64,000 nucleotides of DNA from Dysgonomonas sp. ZJ279 (GTDB lineage: Bacteria; Bacteroidota; Bacteroidia; Bacteroidales; Dysgonomonadaceae), in contig NZ_JAAKEL010000001.1 in assembly GCF_011039205.1 (NCBI RefSeq), positions 310,001 to 374,000 on the forward strand, in the 5' to 3' direction. Below are positions 27,800-37,219 of the stretch, in pieces. The notes beneath the pieces are model-generated. The model was not told where the DNA came from. It saw only the letters and a list, made by a program, of their open reading frames with translations, and made no database searches. The position numbers were made by a program, and so were the translations under genes. Within the stretch, counting starts at the first letter, position 1, and each line of letters starts with the position of its first letter.

Positions 27800-28309
27800 A
27801 TGGATAATATAAAAATAAAAGAGCAGGTCAAAAACGAATTTACAGATTATCTTAGTCTGCATAAACATCGGAAGACCCCGGAGCGGTATGCTATATTGGA
27901 GCATATTTACTCTACAAAAGGGCATTTTGATATGGATTCACTTTATAATTCGATGACTCAGTCTCATTTTAGAGTGAGTCGCGCTACACTTTATAATACA
28001 ATCGAATTGTTGCTTGATTGCGGGCTGGTTGTTAAACATCAGTTTGGGGCTAATGTGTCGCAATATGAGCGGGCTTATGGTAATGAAAACCATGACCATT
28101 TGATCTGTTTGGGTTGTGGAGAAGTAAAGGAGCATAAAAACGGCAATCTGTTTACTCCGGCTCAGCAGAAAAAATTGCAGCGCTTCAAGGTGAGCTATTA
28201 TAGCATGTATATCTATGGTATATGCAATAAGTGCATGCGTGCCAAAAAGGCAGAAGAAAAGAAAGTTAAAACTGTAGAAAACAAAAATACTCGTATAAAA
28301 AAGAAATGA
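27800..28309 (+). CDS. Fur-family metal-responsive regulator
   Basis: 169-residue DNA-binding regulator. The winged helix contains RKTPERYAILEHIYS and VSRATLYNTIELLLDCGLV. The metal-sensing part has GNENHDHLICLGCGE and a second CxxC (CNKCM), giving the structural zinc site, and His residues for the sensory site. The C-terminus is a Lys-rich tail. It could be Fur, PerR or Zur; the residues seen do not decide this. The stop overlaps the purA start by four bases, a coupled pair I have known from Bacteroidales. Confidence 0.88.
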   Translation: MDNIKIKEQVKNEFTDYLSLHKHRKTPERYAILEHIYSTKGHFDMDSLYNSMTQSHFRVSRATLYNTIELLLDCGLVVKHQFGANVSQYERAYGNENHDHLICLGCGEVKEHKNGNLFTPAQQKKLQRFKVSYYSMYIYGICNKCMRAKKAEEKKVKTVENKNTRIKKK

Positions 28310-29571
28310 AAGTAGATGTATTGTTAGGTTTGCAATGGGGTGATGAAGGAAAAGGTAAGATCGTAGATGTTCTTACTCCCGAGTATGAAATAATTGCCCG
28401 TTTCCAAGGAGGCCCTAATGCAGGTCATACACTCGAATTTGAAGGAAAAAAATATGTACTTCGTTCGGTTCCATCCGGAATATTTCAAGGAGCAAAGATA
28501 AACGTAATCGGTAACGGTGTTGTTATTGATCCTGCTTTGTTTAAAAGTGAGATAGAATCACTCGAATCATCCGGTCATCAATTGACAAAGCGTCTTTTGA
28601 TTTCAAAAAAAGCCCATCTTATTTTGCCTACTCACCGTCTCTTAGATGCTTGTTTCGAAGAATCGAAAGGCGACTCTAAAATAGGTACCACAGGCAAGGG
28701 GATTGGTCCTACGTATACGGATAAAGTAGGTCGTAACGGACTACGTGTCGGTGATGTGTTACATAATTTCGAAGAGAAATATAATGCAGCTAAAACAAAA
28801 CATCTGAAAACATTGGCTCAATATGGATTCGATACCAGCGCTTTACCTCAATTGGAAAAAGAATGGTTCGAAGGCTTAGCGAAGTTGCGTGAATTTACAT
28901 TTATAGATAGCGAACATTATATCAATAAGGCAATAAAAGACGGAAAGAAGATATTGGCAGAAGGTGCGCAAGGTACAATGCTCGATATTGACTTCGGTTC
29001 TTATCCTTTCGTTACGTCGTCTAATACAATAACAGCCGGTTCATCCATCGGATTAGGTATTGCACCTCAGGCTATAGGCGAGGTATATGGCATATTTAAA
29101 GCCTATTGCACGCGTGTCGGTAGCGGTCCTTTTCCAACAGAACTGTTTGATGAGACAGGAGATGAGCTTCGTAAACTGGGATTCGAGTTCGGATCAGTAA
29201 CAGGACGTCCACGCCGTTGCGGATGGATAGACTTAGTTGCACTTCGCTATGCTATTATGATTGATGGCGTTACTCAACTGATAATGACAAAGAGTGATGT
29301 TCTCGATACATTCGATACGATCAAAGCGTGTGTAGCATATGAAATCGAAGGACAACAAGTATCTGATTTTCCATTTGAGATCGGAGACGATGTAAAATCT
29401 GTATTTGTGGAAATGGCAGGATGGAAAACAGACATGACCAAGATGCATAATGAGAGTGAATTTCCTAAGGCGTTTAGTGATTATGTGGAATTTTTAGAAA
29501 AAGAATTAAATGTTCCGATTCGTGTTATATCCCTAGGTCCCGACAGAGAACAAACAATCATTAGGAAATAA
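28306..29571 (+). CDS. purA: Adenylosuccinate synthase
   Basis: Joins IMP and aspartate using GTP, the first step from IMP to AMP. The 421 residues show the GTP-binding start LQWGDEGKGKIVD, the GGPNAGHT motif, GTTGKGIGPTYTDK and SVTGRPRRCGWID. It is cytoplasmic and overlaps the fur-type gene by four bases. A strong terminator follows. Its partner enzyme gene, purB, lies about 8 kb away in this window. Confidence 0.97.
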   Translation: MKVDVLLGLQWGDEGKGKIVDVLTPEYEIIARFQGGPNAGHTLEFEGKKYVLRSVPSGIFQGAKINVIGNGVVIDPALFKSEIESLESSGHQLTKRLLISKKAHLILPTHRLLDACFEESKGDSKIGTTGKGIGPTYTDKVGRNGLRVGDVLHNFEEKYNAAKTKHLKTLAQYGFDTSALPQLEKEWFEGLAKLREFTFIDSEHYINKAIKDGKKILAEGAQGTMLDIDFGSYPFVTSSNTITAGSSIGLGIAPQAIGEVYGIFKAYCTRVGSGPFPTELFDETGDELRKLGFEFGSVTGRPRRCGWIDLVALRYAIMIDGVTQLIMTKSDVLDTFDTIKACVAYEIEGQQVSDFPFEIGDDVKSVFVEMAGWKTDMTKMHNESEFPKAFSDYVEFLEKELNVPIRVISLGPDREQTIIRK

Positions 29572-29593
29572 AAGGTATTTTTAGATAATTAAG

Positions 29594-29627
29594 AATGTGC
29601 CAATATGAACTATTGGCACATTTTTTG
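29594..29627 (+). terminator. Terminator after purA
   Basis: A perfect 12-bp stem (29594-29605 with 29611-29622), loop TGAAC, then a T-run. Confidence 0.9.
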
Positions 29628-29712
29628 TGTTTTAACTTTTAAGGAATCAACGTAAAAACGAGAGAAATAATAAATAATAGGTTATTGACTATAAAAAATA
29701 AAAGAACAAACT

Positions 29713-30399
29713 ATGTATTTAAATTGGATACTATTCGGAATCATTGCTATTGTCAGTTATGCTGTATCGGCAATGTTACAAAGCAAATTCAAGAAATATT
29801 CTAATGTTCCTATCGATCGAGGTTTGACAGGACGTGATGTCGCAGAAAAAATGCTACATGATAATGGTATTTACGATGTGAAAGTCGTCTCGACACGAGG
29901 GATGTTAACAGATCATTACAATCCGGGTGATAAGACTGTTAACCTCAGTGAAGGAGTCTATTCCAGCAATAGTGTGGCTGCCGCAGCAGTTGCTGCCCAT
30001 GAATGCGGACACGCAGTGCAACATGCACGTGCATACGGACCATTGAAAATGCGTTCGTCGCTTGTGCCTATTGTCAGCTTTTCGTCTAAATGGGTGATGT
30101 GGGTCATTTTAGCCGGAGTTTTATTGATAAACTCGTTTCCTACACTCATCTGGGTTGGTATTGGCTTGTTTGCCTTAACAACTATATTCAGTGTTGTAAC
30201 TTTACCCGTTGAAATAAATGCAAGTAGCAGAGCTTTGACATGGCTTAATACGGCTGGTATAACCAACGTGAATAACCATGATATGGCCAAAGATGCATTG
30301 AAATGGGCTGCATATACTTATGTTGTCGCTGCTCTTGGTTCTATCGCTACATTAGTTTACTATGTAACGATAGCATTAAGCGGTAGCAGGCGTTCATAA
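29713..30399 (+). CDS. YugP-type membrane zinc metallopeptidase
   Basis: A 228-residue integral membrane protein with the zinc motif HECGH at residues 96-100. Membrane segments lie at about 5-20, 123-141, 145-164 and 205-222. The DHYNPGDKTVNLSEGVY segment precedes the zinc helix, as in the YugP (zinc_peptidase_2) family. The substrate is unknown. It is monocistronic, with a terminator on each side. Confidence 0.9.
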   Translation: MYLNWILFGIIAIVSYAVSAMLQSKFKKYSNVPIDRGLTGRDVAEKMLHDNGIYDVKVVSTRGMLTDHYNPGDKTVNLSEGVYSSNSVAAAAVAAHECGHAVQHARAYGPLKMRSSLVPIVSFSSKWVMWVILAGVLLINSFPTLIWVGIGLFALTTIFSVVTLPVEINASSRALTWLNTAGITNVNNHDMAKDALKWAAYTYVVAALGSIATLVYYVTIALSGSRRS

Positions 30400-30425
30400 T
30401 AACTGATTCTTTATAAATAAACGGG

Positions 30426-30460
30426 AAAAGAGTAACTAATATTGGTTGCTCTTTTTTTTG
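30426..30460 (+). terminator. Terminator after the YugP-type gene
   Basis: An 11-bp stem (30426-30436 with 30445-30455, one G-T pair) around an 8-base loop, followed by more T. Confidence 0.82.
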
Positions 30461-30533
30461 TGCTTATGTTTTATTGTATCATTAATTAAAATTATAGAAT
30501 CAGATATAACAACTCTATTGTAAATCAATATTT

Positions 30534-30541
30534 TATATTTG
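30534..30541 (+). promoter_or_regulatory. Putative -7 box for the WbsX-like gene
   Basis: TATATTTG, 66 bases before the ATG; no well-spaced -33 box. Confidence 0.4.
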
Positions 30542-30607
30542 TAAATATCTATAACCCTTTATTTGATAATTGAAGCTAATACTTGCTAAATATAAATCAC
30601 ATTCAAA

Positions 30608-31813
30608 ATGGTACATGTTAATAACCGATTAGTGGTAAGTTTTTTAATGTTTGTTTTTATGCAACTTATCAGTAGTATAGATATTTCTGCACAGAAAAAC
30701 GTAAAGACAGTACAGAAGGAATACGATGTTGCTGCATTTCTCTATCCAGCTTATGCGTCGGATGATCCTCGTTTACTTCCGTTTTGGCCAAAAGGAATAG
30801 GAGAGTGGGAAACAGTGGCTAATATGCAGGAGCGTAATCCGGGGCATTATTGGAACAGGAAACCTCTCTGGGGGTATATCAACGAAGCCGATCCGTCGGT
30901 AATGTCTATGGAGATAGAAGCTGCGACCAAACATGGTGTGGATGTTTTTATTTTTGACTGGTATTGGTACGATAATCGTCCTTTTATGGAAACAACACTC
31001 AATAATGGGTTTCTGAAGGCCGATAATGTAGAAAAAATGAAATTCTATCTTATGTGGGCTAATCACGATGTTGGGAATACATGGGATACACGTATTTCGC
31101 ACGAGCCTAATATTATTTGGGAAGGAAAAGTAGACAGGCAGGAATTCGAAAAAATATGCAAGCGTAATATTGAGAAATATTTTAAGCATCCTCAATACTA
31201 TAAAATTGAGGGCAAGCCGGTATTTATGATCTATGATATACCGCAATTGATCTCGGGGCTTGGAGGTGTGGAAGAAACTGTAAGTGCTCTGAAATGGTTT
31301 AACGACGAAACTAAAAAAGCGGGATTTCCGGGTGTCGATTTACAACTTACAATGTGGTCTATAAATCTTAATCATAGTGGCTTCGATGGAAGTAAAACCG
31401 AAAATCCGGAAAGAGAGTTTGTGAAAAAGCTGGGTTTTACGAGTGCTACTCACTATCAGTTTGTTCATTTTACAAATGTAGATCAGGATTACATGGCAAT
31501 AATGGAAGCTGTGAAAAAAGAATGGGCACGAATTGATGCTAACTTTGATTTTAAATATTATCCCCATGTAAGTGTTGGATGGGATAATAGCCCGCGTTTA
31601 GGGTCTAGTGCCGTTGTGAAAAATAATACACCGGAGAACTTTCAGAAAACACTTCAGATGGCAAAAGAATATGTAGATAGTCATCCCGATCAGGCACCTC
31701 TTATTACTATAAATAGTTGGAATGAATGGACAGAAACCAGCTACCTCCAACCATGTAATATTTTTGGCTACGGATATCTTGAAGCAGTAAAGAAAGTCTT
31801 TAAAGGTGAATAA
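30608..31813 (+). CDS. Exported GH99-like/WbsX domain protein
   Basis: 401 residues with an N-terminal signal (LVVSFLMFVFMQLISSIDISAQ) and a WbsX-type (glycosyl hydrolase 99-like) domain. Visible landmarks are AAFLYPAYASDDPR, GVDVFIFDWYWYDNRPF and the C-terminal NSWNEWTETSYLQP. WbsX proteins occur in O-antigen clusters, while GH99 enzymes cut alpha-mannosides. The export signal points to a degrading enzyme in the envelope, but this is inference. It stands alone. Confidence 0.83.
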   Translation: MVHVNNRLVVSFLMFVFMQLISSIDISAQKNVKTVQKEYDVAAFLYPAYASDDPRLLPFWPKGIGEWETVANMQERNPGHYWNRKPLWGYINEADPSVMSMEIEAATKHGVDVFIFDWYWYDNRPFMETTLNNGFLKADNVEKMKFYLMWANHDVGNTWDTRISHEPNIIWEGKVDRQEFEKICKRNIEKYFKHPQYYKIEGKPVFMIYDIPQLISGLGGVEETVSALKWFNDETKKAGFPGVDLQLTMWSINLNHSGFDGSKTENPEREFVKKLGFTSATHYQFVHFTNVDQDYMAIMEAVKKEWARIDANFDFKYYPHVSVGWDNSPRLGSSAVVKNNTPENFQKTLQMAKEYVDSHPDQAPLITINSWNEWTETSYLQPCNIFGYGYLEAVKKVFKGE

Positions 31814-31836
31814 TTCACTCAGGCTAATAGCCTAAG

Positions 31837-31868
31837 AGAGGCCGGAAGAAAACAATCTTCCGGCCTCT
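31837..31868 (+). terminator. Hairpin after the WbsX-like gene
   Basis: A 13-bp GC-rich stem (31837-31849 with 31856-31868), loop AAACAA. The T-run after it is poor, so efficiency is uncertain. Confidence 0.65.
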
Positions 31869-31931
31869 TATGTTATTAAGGTTGACTCTTTCTTTTTTTA
31901 CTTTTAGTAAATTATTGTGCATCGGATTCTT

Positions 31932-31939
31932 TATCTTTG
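31932..31939 (+). promoter_or_regulatory. Putative -7 box for the metallophosphoesterase pair
   Basis: TATCTTTG, 30 bases before the ATG at 31970. A TTG start at 31937 falls inside this box, which argues against that earlier start. Confidence 0.5.
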
Positions 31940-31969
31940 CTCGTCCAAATACAATATATTAAATTATCG

Positions 31970-33112
31970 ATGAAAGCTATAATCTTTATTCCTATAATAC
32001 TTTTATACTTTGCCGCAAACTTTTACGTTTTTCACCGTCTGTGGGTGGCTATGCCTCCTAATCTGATTGGTCGGATATGCCTTATTTCATTTGCTAGTAT
32101 TGCGATATTGTCACTGTTCATATCCTTCTTAGTCGGCGATGCTATGCCGGTCGGTATGGCGTCATTCTTCTATCGGATAGGGACTTCTTGGGTTTTTATA
32201 TTGATTTATGCTTTTATTGTAATCTTTTTCAAAGATCTGTTTGGGCTGACCAATCGTGTCCTTCATTTTATGCCTAGCGATGCACTAACCCGTTATACGA
32301 AAGATAACTGGATGGGATTGGGGCTTATGGTCGGATTTATTGCGATGCTAATGATTTGTGGTTACCTTAAGTATCAATGGAAGGTTCGGGTGCCACTTTC
32401 GCTGACAATCGAAAAAACGATGGCAGACTCTAGTTTATTCCGACCATTGCGAATCGTTGCCATAAGTGATTTACATTTAGGCTATGGAATAAACAAGAAA
32501 GAACTGGAAGGGTGGATTGATCTGATTAATGCAGAGGAGCCCGATATTGTGCTGATAGCAGGAGATATTATAGATAATAGTATCCGTCCGCTCAATGAAG
32601 GTAATTTTGCAGAGAGTTTTAAGAAAATAAAAGCGCCAATGGGTATTTATGCCTGTATGGGTAATCATGAATATATCAGTGGAGCCAAGGAAAGTATGGA
32701 TTTTATCAATCGGGCAGGTATACATTTACTTCGCGATTCGGTAGCCGAGATCGATAGTTGTTTTTATGTCGTTGGTCGCGAAGACCGATCCAATCTGCGT
32801 CGTAAACCTCTAGCCGATCTTGTAGCCAATCTTGATAAATCTAAACCTATTATTGTATTAGATCACCAGCCTTATAATCTCGAAAAAACAGAAGCAGCAG
32901 ATGTTGATTTGCAGATTTCGGGACATACGCATCAAGGGCAGGTGTGGCCCATCTCTATGATTACAAATGCACTCTATGAGATAGATCATGGATATTTGAA
33001 GAAAGGAAATACAAATATATATGTTAGTTCGGGTATCGGTCTCTGGGGTGGAAAATTCCGTATTGGTACACAGTCCGAATATGTAGTTATCGATATAAAT
33101 AAGAAGCTATGA
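31970..33112 (+). CDS. Membrane-anchored metallophosphoesterase 1
   Basis: A calcineurin-like phosphoesterase with N-terminal membrane segments. From the ATG at 31970 it has 380 residues; a TTG at 31937 would lie in the -7 box. Hydrophobic segments occupy about 1-20, 32-52, 64-88 and 111-132. The catalytic domain shows ISDLHLGYG, AGDIIDN, GNHEY, HQPYN and SGHTHQGQ, the full set of metal ligands. It resembles YkuE-type enzymes; the substrate (a phospholipid, UDP-sugar or other) is unknown. It overlaps the next gene by four bases, and the next gene is a paralogue. Confidence 0.9.
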   Translation: MKAIIFIPIILLYFAANFYVFHRLWVAMPPNLIGRICLISFASIAILSLFISFLVGDAMPVGMASFFYRIGTSWVFILIYAFIVIFFKDLFGLTNRVLHFMPSDALTRYTKDNWMGLGLMVGFIAMLMICGYLKYQWKVRVPLSLTIEKTMADSSLFRPLRIVAISDLHLGYGINKKELEGWIDLINAEEPDIVLIAGDIIDNSIRPLNEGNFAESFKKIKAPMGIYACMGNHEYISGAKESMDFINRAGIHLLRDSVAEIDSCFYVVGREDRSNLRRKPLADLVANLDKSKPIIVLDHQPYNLEKTEAADVDLQISGHTHQGQVWPISMITNALYEIDHGYLKKGNTNIYVSSGIGLWGGKFRIGTQSEYVVIDINKKL

Positions 33113-34251
33113 GAGTTTTTTTCAATGCAATAGTTATACAGATTCTGCTTAATGCCTATATTTATTGGCGTGGACGGCAGGCTTTGCCGAACCGTAAATT
33201 TATACAGATACCTTTTGCTCTGGTATTTATATTCGAATTATTAGTTTATTTTGTAGGATACTTTGGTTCTCACCGTCTTCCTTTCGAGTATTTACACGAT
33301 CTGACGTGGATTGGTACCTCGTGGATGATTTTTATTATTTATACAGGCTCGTTGTTACTTATCTACGATTTATTTCGCTTTATAAATAAAAAGAAAAAAA
33401 TATTTCCCCGATCTGTCGATCTGCAAAATAAGAAATTGAGGCTTAGTTATTTTTGTATGTCATTGCTCGTAGTCTTAAGTTCGATGGCGTATGGTAATTA
33501 TAAGTTTCGCCATCCTGTCGTTAAAGAGTTGAATCTGACTATTGATAAATATTCCCCTGAAGTCAAAAAACTAAAAATAGTAGTTGCTGCCGATATTCAT
33601 GTTGGCTATCTGATCGACCGAGATATTTTAAAAATGTATGTCGATAAGATAATGGAGCAAAAGCCTGATATGATTCTGCTTGTCGGAGACATAATCGATT
33701 ATGATCTCAAGTCGGTGAGAGAGCAAAAAATGGAGGAAGAATTTAAACGATTATCAGCTCCTTTTGGCGTGTTTGCTTCTACGGGAAATCATGAATATAT
33801 TCAATTGGCCGAAGAGGAAGAAAATGAGAAAATAAAGTGGCTGAGGGACGAAAGTGGATTAACTTTGCTTCAGGATACAGCTGTTTTTATAGCTGACTCT
33901 TTTTACGTTGTAGGGCGTGAAGATGACAAATGTTTAACACGTAAACCATTGTCTCAGATAATGCAAAGAGTGGACAGGCAGTATCCGATTATTGTAATAA
34001 ACCATGAGCCGCATCGTTTGCAAGAAGAAGTCGCTGCCGGAGCAGACATTGCTTTGTATGGGCATACACACGACGGGCAGGTATTTCCTAACAATTTCCT
34101 AGTGAAAAGGCTTTATGAGTTGAGTTACGGATATAAGAAGAAAGATAATACACATATCTATGTGACATCGGGATTAGGACTGGCTGGTCCGCAGTATCGC
34201 ATTGGTACAGTCTCTGAAATTATGGTTTTGAATGTGAAGTTTGATAAATGA
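33109..34251 (+). CDS. Membrane-anchored metallophosphoesterase 2
   Basis: A 380-residue paralogue of the upstream protein, with N-terminal hydrophobic segments at about 1-16, 33-52, 68-88 and 113-127. The catalytic motifs are intact: AADIHVGYLID, VGDIIDYD, GNHEYI, NHEPH and YGHTHDGQV. Its start overlaps the first gene's stop (ATGA). Tandem duplication is the simple explanation. recN follows after 15 bases. Confidence 0.9.
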   Translation: MRVFFNAIVIQILLNAYIYWRGRQALPNRKFIQIPFALVFIFELLVYFVGYFGSHRLPFEYLHDLTWIGTSWMIFIIYTGSLLLIYDLFRFINKKKKIFPRSVDLQNKKLRLSYFCMSLLVVLSSMAYGNYKFRHPVVKELNLTIDKYSPEVKKLKIVVAADIHVGYLIDRDILKMYVDKIMEQKPDMILLVGDIIDYDLKSVREQKMEEEFKRLSAPFGVFASTGNHEYIQLAEEEENEKIKWLRDESGLTLLQDTAVFIADSFYVVGREDDKCLTRKPLSQIMQRVDRQYPIIVINHEPHRLQEEVAAGADIALYGHTHDGQVFPNNFLVKRLYELSYGYKKKDNTHIYVTSGLGLAGPQYRIGTVSEIMVLNVKFDK

Positions 34252-34266
34252 TCATTATATTTAGCA

Positions 34267-35928
34267 ATGCTAAAATCTCTATACATAAAAAATTACGCAC
34301 TGATTGATAGTCTCGAAATAGATTTTGAGGCAGGGTTCTCTGTGATAACAGGAGAAACAGGAGCCGGAAAATCAATTATTTTAGGAGCTTTGGCTCTTAT
34401 CTTAGGTCAGCGTGCCGATATAAAAGCCATAAAGCAAGGAGAAAATAAATGCATTATAGAAGGTGTGTTTGATGTGTCAGCTTATGATCTCCGCGAATTT
34501 TGCGAAGAAAAAGATATAGAATATGATGCAGATAACTATATTCTTCGTCGGGAGATTCTTTCGTCGGGAAAATCGCGTGCTTTTATCAATGACACCCCGG
34601 TTGCATTAACTGATCTGAAAGAGTTGGGCAGTCAGCTGATAGATGTTCACTCGCAGCATCAAAACCTGCTGCTAGCTGAAGATCATTTTCAAATGCAGGT
34701 AGTCGATGTTCTGGCTGGAAATAAAAAGCTGTTAAAAGAATATCAACAAGCTTTTAAGCTATATAAACAATCGGAAAAAGCACTTGAAGTGCTTAACGAT
34801 TCTGTAAGAAAGAGCAAAGAAGAAGAGGATTATTTACGTTTTCAATATGAGTCCTTGCACGAAGCATCTTTAGTTGAAGGAGAGCAGGAAGAACTTGAAT
34901 TGGAACAGGAAACATTAAATCATGCTGAGGAAATAAAATCGGCTTTGTATAAGTGCCACATCTTATTGTCGGATGATGAAAGAGGTATTGTCCCCGAACT
35001 AAAAGAAAGTCTGTCGGTTTCTCAAACATTACTAAAAGTCTATACAAAAGCCGAAGAAATATCGCAGCGTATACAGACTGCATATATTGATCTGAAAGAT
35101 CTAAGTTCCGAATTGGAGCGATTGGCTGGCGATGTGGAATTTAATCCGAATAGATTACTCGAAATAAGCAATCGCTTAGATCTTATTTATAGCCTACAAC
35201 AGAAACATCGATTGTCATCTGTCGCAGACTTGATTCAACTTTATCATGAATTGGAACTAAAGATAGAAAATATTGATTCGTTTGATTTACAGATAGAAAA
35301 GTTGGAAAAAGAGGTCGCTGAAAATAGAGTAAAGATGCTTAGTTTAGCCGCAAGCCTAAGCGAAGAAAGAGCAAAGGCAACCGAATCGATAGAAAAGGAT
35401 TTAGTGGATAAAATAGCTGTGTTGGGAATGCCTAACGTTCGTTTCGAATGTAAATTGACAACCAAAGCACAACCCGATATTACAGGGATAGACCATCTTC
35501 AGTTTCTATTCTCTGCAAATAAGAATATACCTTTGCAACCCGTATCTGACATTGCATCGGGTGGTGAAATCTCACGTCTTATGCTTTGTCTGAAATCGAT
35601 GATTGCAGGAGCAACAGCTTTACCTACAATTATTTTTGATGAAATAGATACAGGTGTATCAGGTGAAATAGCTGACAAGATGGGGCAAATCATGCAGGAA
35701 TTCGGACAGAATATGCAGGTAATTGCTATTACTCATCTGCCGCAGATTGCCGCAAAAGGTAATGTCCATTATAGAGTTTACAAGTCGGATAATGCAGAAA
35801 CAACGACAACTAATCTTATCAAACTGTCTAATGAGGAACGTCTCGAAGAAGTGGCGCGTATGCTTAGTGGCGCTACTCTCACAGATGCTGCTGTGCAAAA
35901 TGCCAAAGTAATGTTAGGTCATAAATAG
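34267..35928 (+). CDS. recN: DNA repair protein RecN
   Basis: SMC-like ATPase in double-strand break repair. The 553 residues have the Walker [12 protein letters not shown] at about 29-39, a central coiled coil (about 160-360), and the C-terminal signature [13 protein letters not shown] with Walker [13 protein letters not shown]. Length is normal for the family. It is in a likely operon with the phosphoesterases before it and the aminotransferase after it. Confidence 0.96.
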   Translation: MLKSLYIKNYALIDSLEIDFEAGFSVITGETGAGKSIILGALALILGQRADIKAIKQGENKCIIEGVFDVSAYDLREFCEEKDIEYDADNYILRREILSSGKSRAFINDTPVALTDLKELGSQLIDVHSQHQNLLLAEDHFQMQVVDVLAGNKKLLKEYQQAFKLYKQSEKALEVLNDSVRKSKEEEDYLRFQYESLHEASLVEGEQEELELEQETLNHAEEIKSALYKCHILLSDDERGIVPELKESLSVSQTLLKVYTKAEEISQRIQTAYIDLKDLSSELERLAGDVEFNPNRLLEISNRLDLIYSLQQKHRLSSVADLIQLYHELELKIENIDSFDLQIEKLEKEVAENRVKMLSLAASLSEERAKATESIEKDLVDKIAVLGMPNVRFECKLTTKAQPDITGIDHLQFLFSANKNIPLQPVSDIASGGEISRLMLCLKSMIAGATALPTIIFDEIDTGVSGEIADKMGQIMQEFGQNMQVIAITHLPQIAAKGNVHYRVYKSDNAETTTTNLIKLSNEERLEEVARMLSGATLTDAAVQNAKVMLGHK

Positions 35929-35935
35929 AATAAAG

Positions 35936-37042
35936 ATGAGTATAATCCCCTTTCTTGATCTGAAAAGAGAATATGAGCGATATGCTGTTGAATTACGGCA
36001 GGCTACATTGCGGGTGTTAGACTCTGGCTGGTATATTTTAGGCGAAGAGAAGAAGAAATTTGAGCAAGAGTTTGCTTCATACTGTGGCGTAGATTACTGC
36101 GTAGGGGTAGGGAATGGTTTGGATGCAATCCGATTGACGTTGCTGGCATACAAAGAAATGGATATCTTCAAAGATGGTGATGAAATTATTCTACCGGCGA
36201 ACGTATTTATTGCAACAGCGTTGGCCGTTTCACAGAGCGGACTTATACCAGTATTAGCCGATTGCGATATAGCGACATATAATATAGACCCTATTTCGGT
36301 AGAGAAAAAAATAACGAGTCGGACTAAAGCTATTATCGCTGTTCACCTTTATGGACAGATTGCGCCGATGGACGAACTGTCACAACTAGCTGAAAAGTAT
36401 AATCTTAAACTTATAGAAGATGCAGCTCAGGCACATGGTGCAGTTTATAGAGGTAAGAAAGCAGGTAATTTGGCAGATGCAGCAGCTTTTAGTTTCTATC
36501 CGGTGAAGAATCTGGGGGCATTGGGTGATGCAGGGGCAGTTACAACAAATGACAGCGTATTGGCAGGGATTGTTGCCAGCCTGTCGAATTATGGATCGAG
36601 TAAAAAATATCTTCACGAATATAAAGGATTAAATTCTCGCTTGGACGAAATGCAAGCTGCGGTTTTATCAGTTAAATTGAAATATCTGGATGATGATAAC
36701 AATCGAAGAAAAGAGATAGCCAGATATTATTCTGAGAATATAAAAAACGAGGCGGTTATTTTGCCGATAATATCGGATTATGACAGTCATGTTTTTCATA
36801 TTTATGCAATCCGTTGTCAGCAAAGAATGAAAGTGCAAACAGCTCTTTTACAGGATGGTATTCAGACTCAAATTCATTATCCGATGGCCATTCATAAGCA
36901 ACCTGCATATAAAGAATTGGAGGGGGATAGTCTACCTGTTTCTGAAAAATTGCAGGATGAAATATTAAGCCTTCCCATATATCCAAGCTTGACAAATGAA
37001 GAGATGGATAAGATTGTCTCGTGTATAAATGATCTGAAATAA
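35936..37042 (+). CDS. DegT/DnrJ/EryC1/StrS family sugar aminotransferase
   Basis: PLP-dependent enzyme that usually aminates a keto group on a nucleotide-linked sugar. The 368 residues include [13 protein letters not shown], the cofactor-contact [10 protein letters not shown] and the PLP lysine Lys191 in [12 protein letters not shown]. It sits 7 bases after recN, without other sugar-nucleotide genes near, so the product sugar (for example 3-amino-dideoxyhexose) cannot be named. Confidence 0.9.
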   Translation: MSIIPFLDLKREYERYAVELRQATLRVLDSGWYILGEEKKKFEQEFASYCGVDYCVGVGNGLDAIRLTLLAYKEMDIFKDGDEIILPANVFIATALAVSQSGLIPVLADCDIATYNIDPISVEKKITSRTKAIIAVHLYGQIAPMDELSQLAEKYNLKLIEDAAQAHGAVYRGKKAGNLADAAAFSFYPVKNLGALGDAGAVTTNDSVLAGIVASLSNYGSSKKYLHEYKGLNSRLDEMQAAVLSVKLKYLDDDNNRRKEIARYYSENIKNEAVILPIISDYDSHVFHIYAIRCQQRMKVQTALLQDGIQTQIHYPMAIHKQPAYKELEGDSLPVSEKLQDEILSLPIYPSLTNEEMDKIVSCINDLK

Positions 37043-37126
37043 ATAATCAGACTTGTTTTCTCGCATTTTATGCACTTCTTTAATGTTTTTTTCCATTATT
37101 AAAAAAGCGGAGAATGTTTTTTATTA

Positions 37127-37134
37127 TATCTTTG
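37127..37134 (+). promoter_or_regulatory. Putative -7 box for purB
   Basis: TATCTTTG, 85 bases before the ATG, in the 177-base gap after the aminotransferase gene. No -33 box is clear. Confidence 0.45.
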
Positions 37135-37219
37135 CAGTACATACATAGTAGGTAGTGATATCGAATGAAAAAGAATAATATATACTGTTTTTAAAAAACA
37201 CAAAATTCCTTATAATAGA

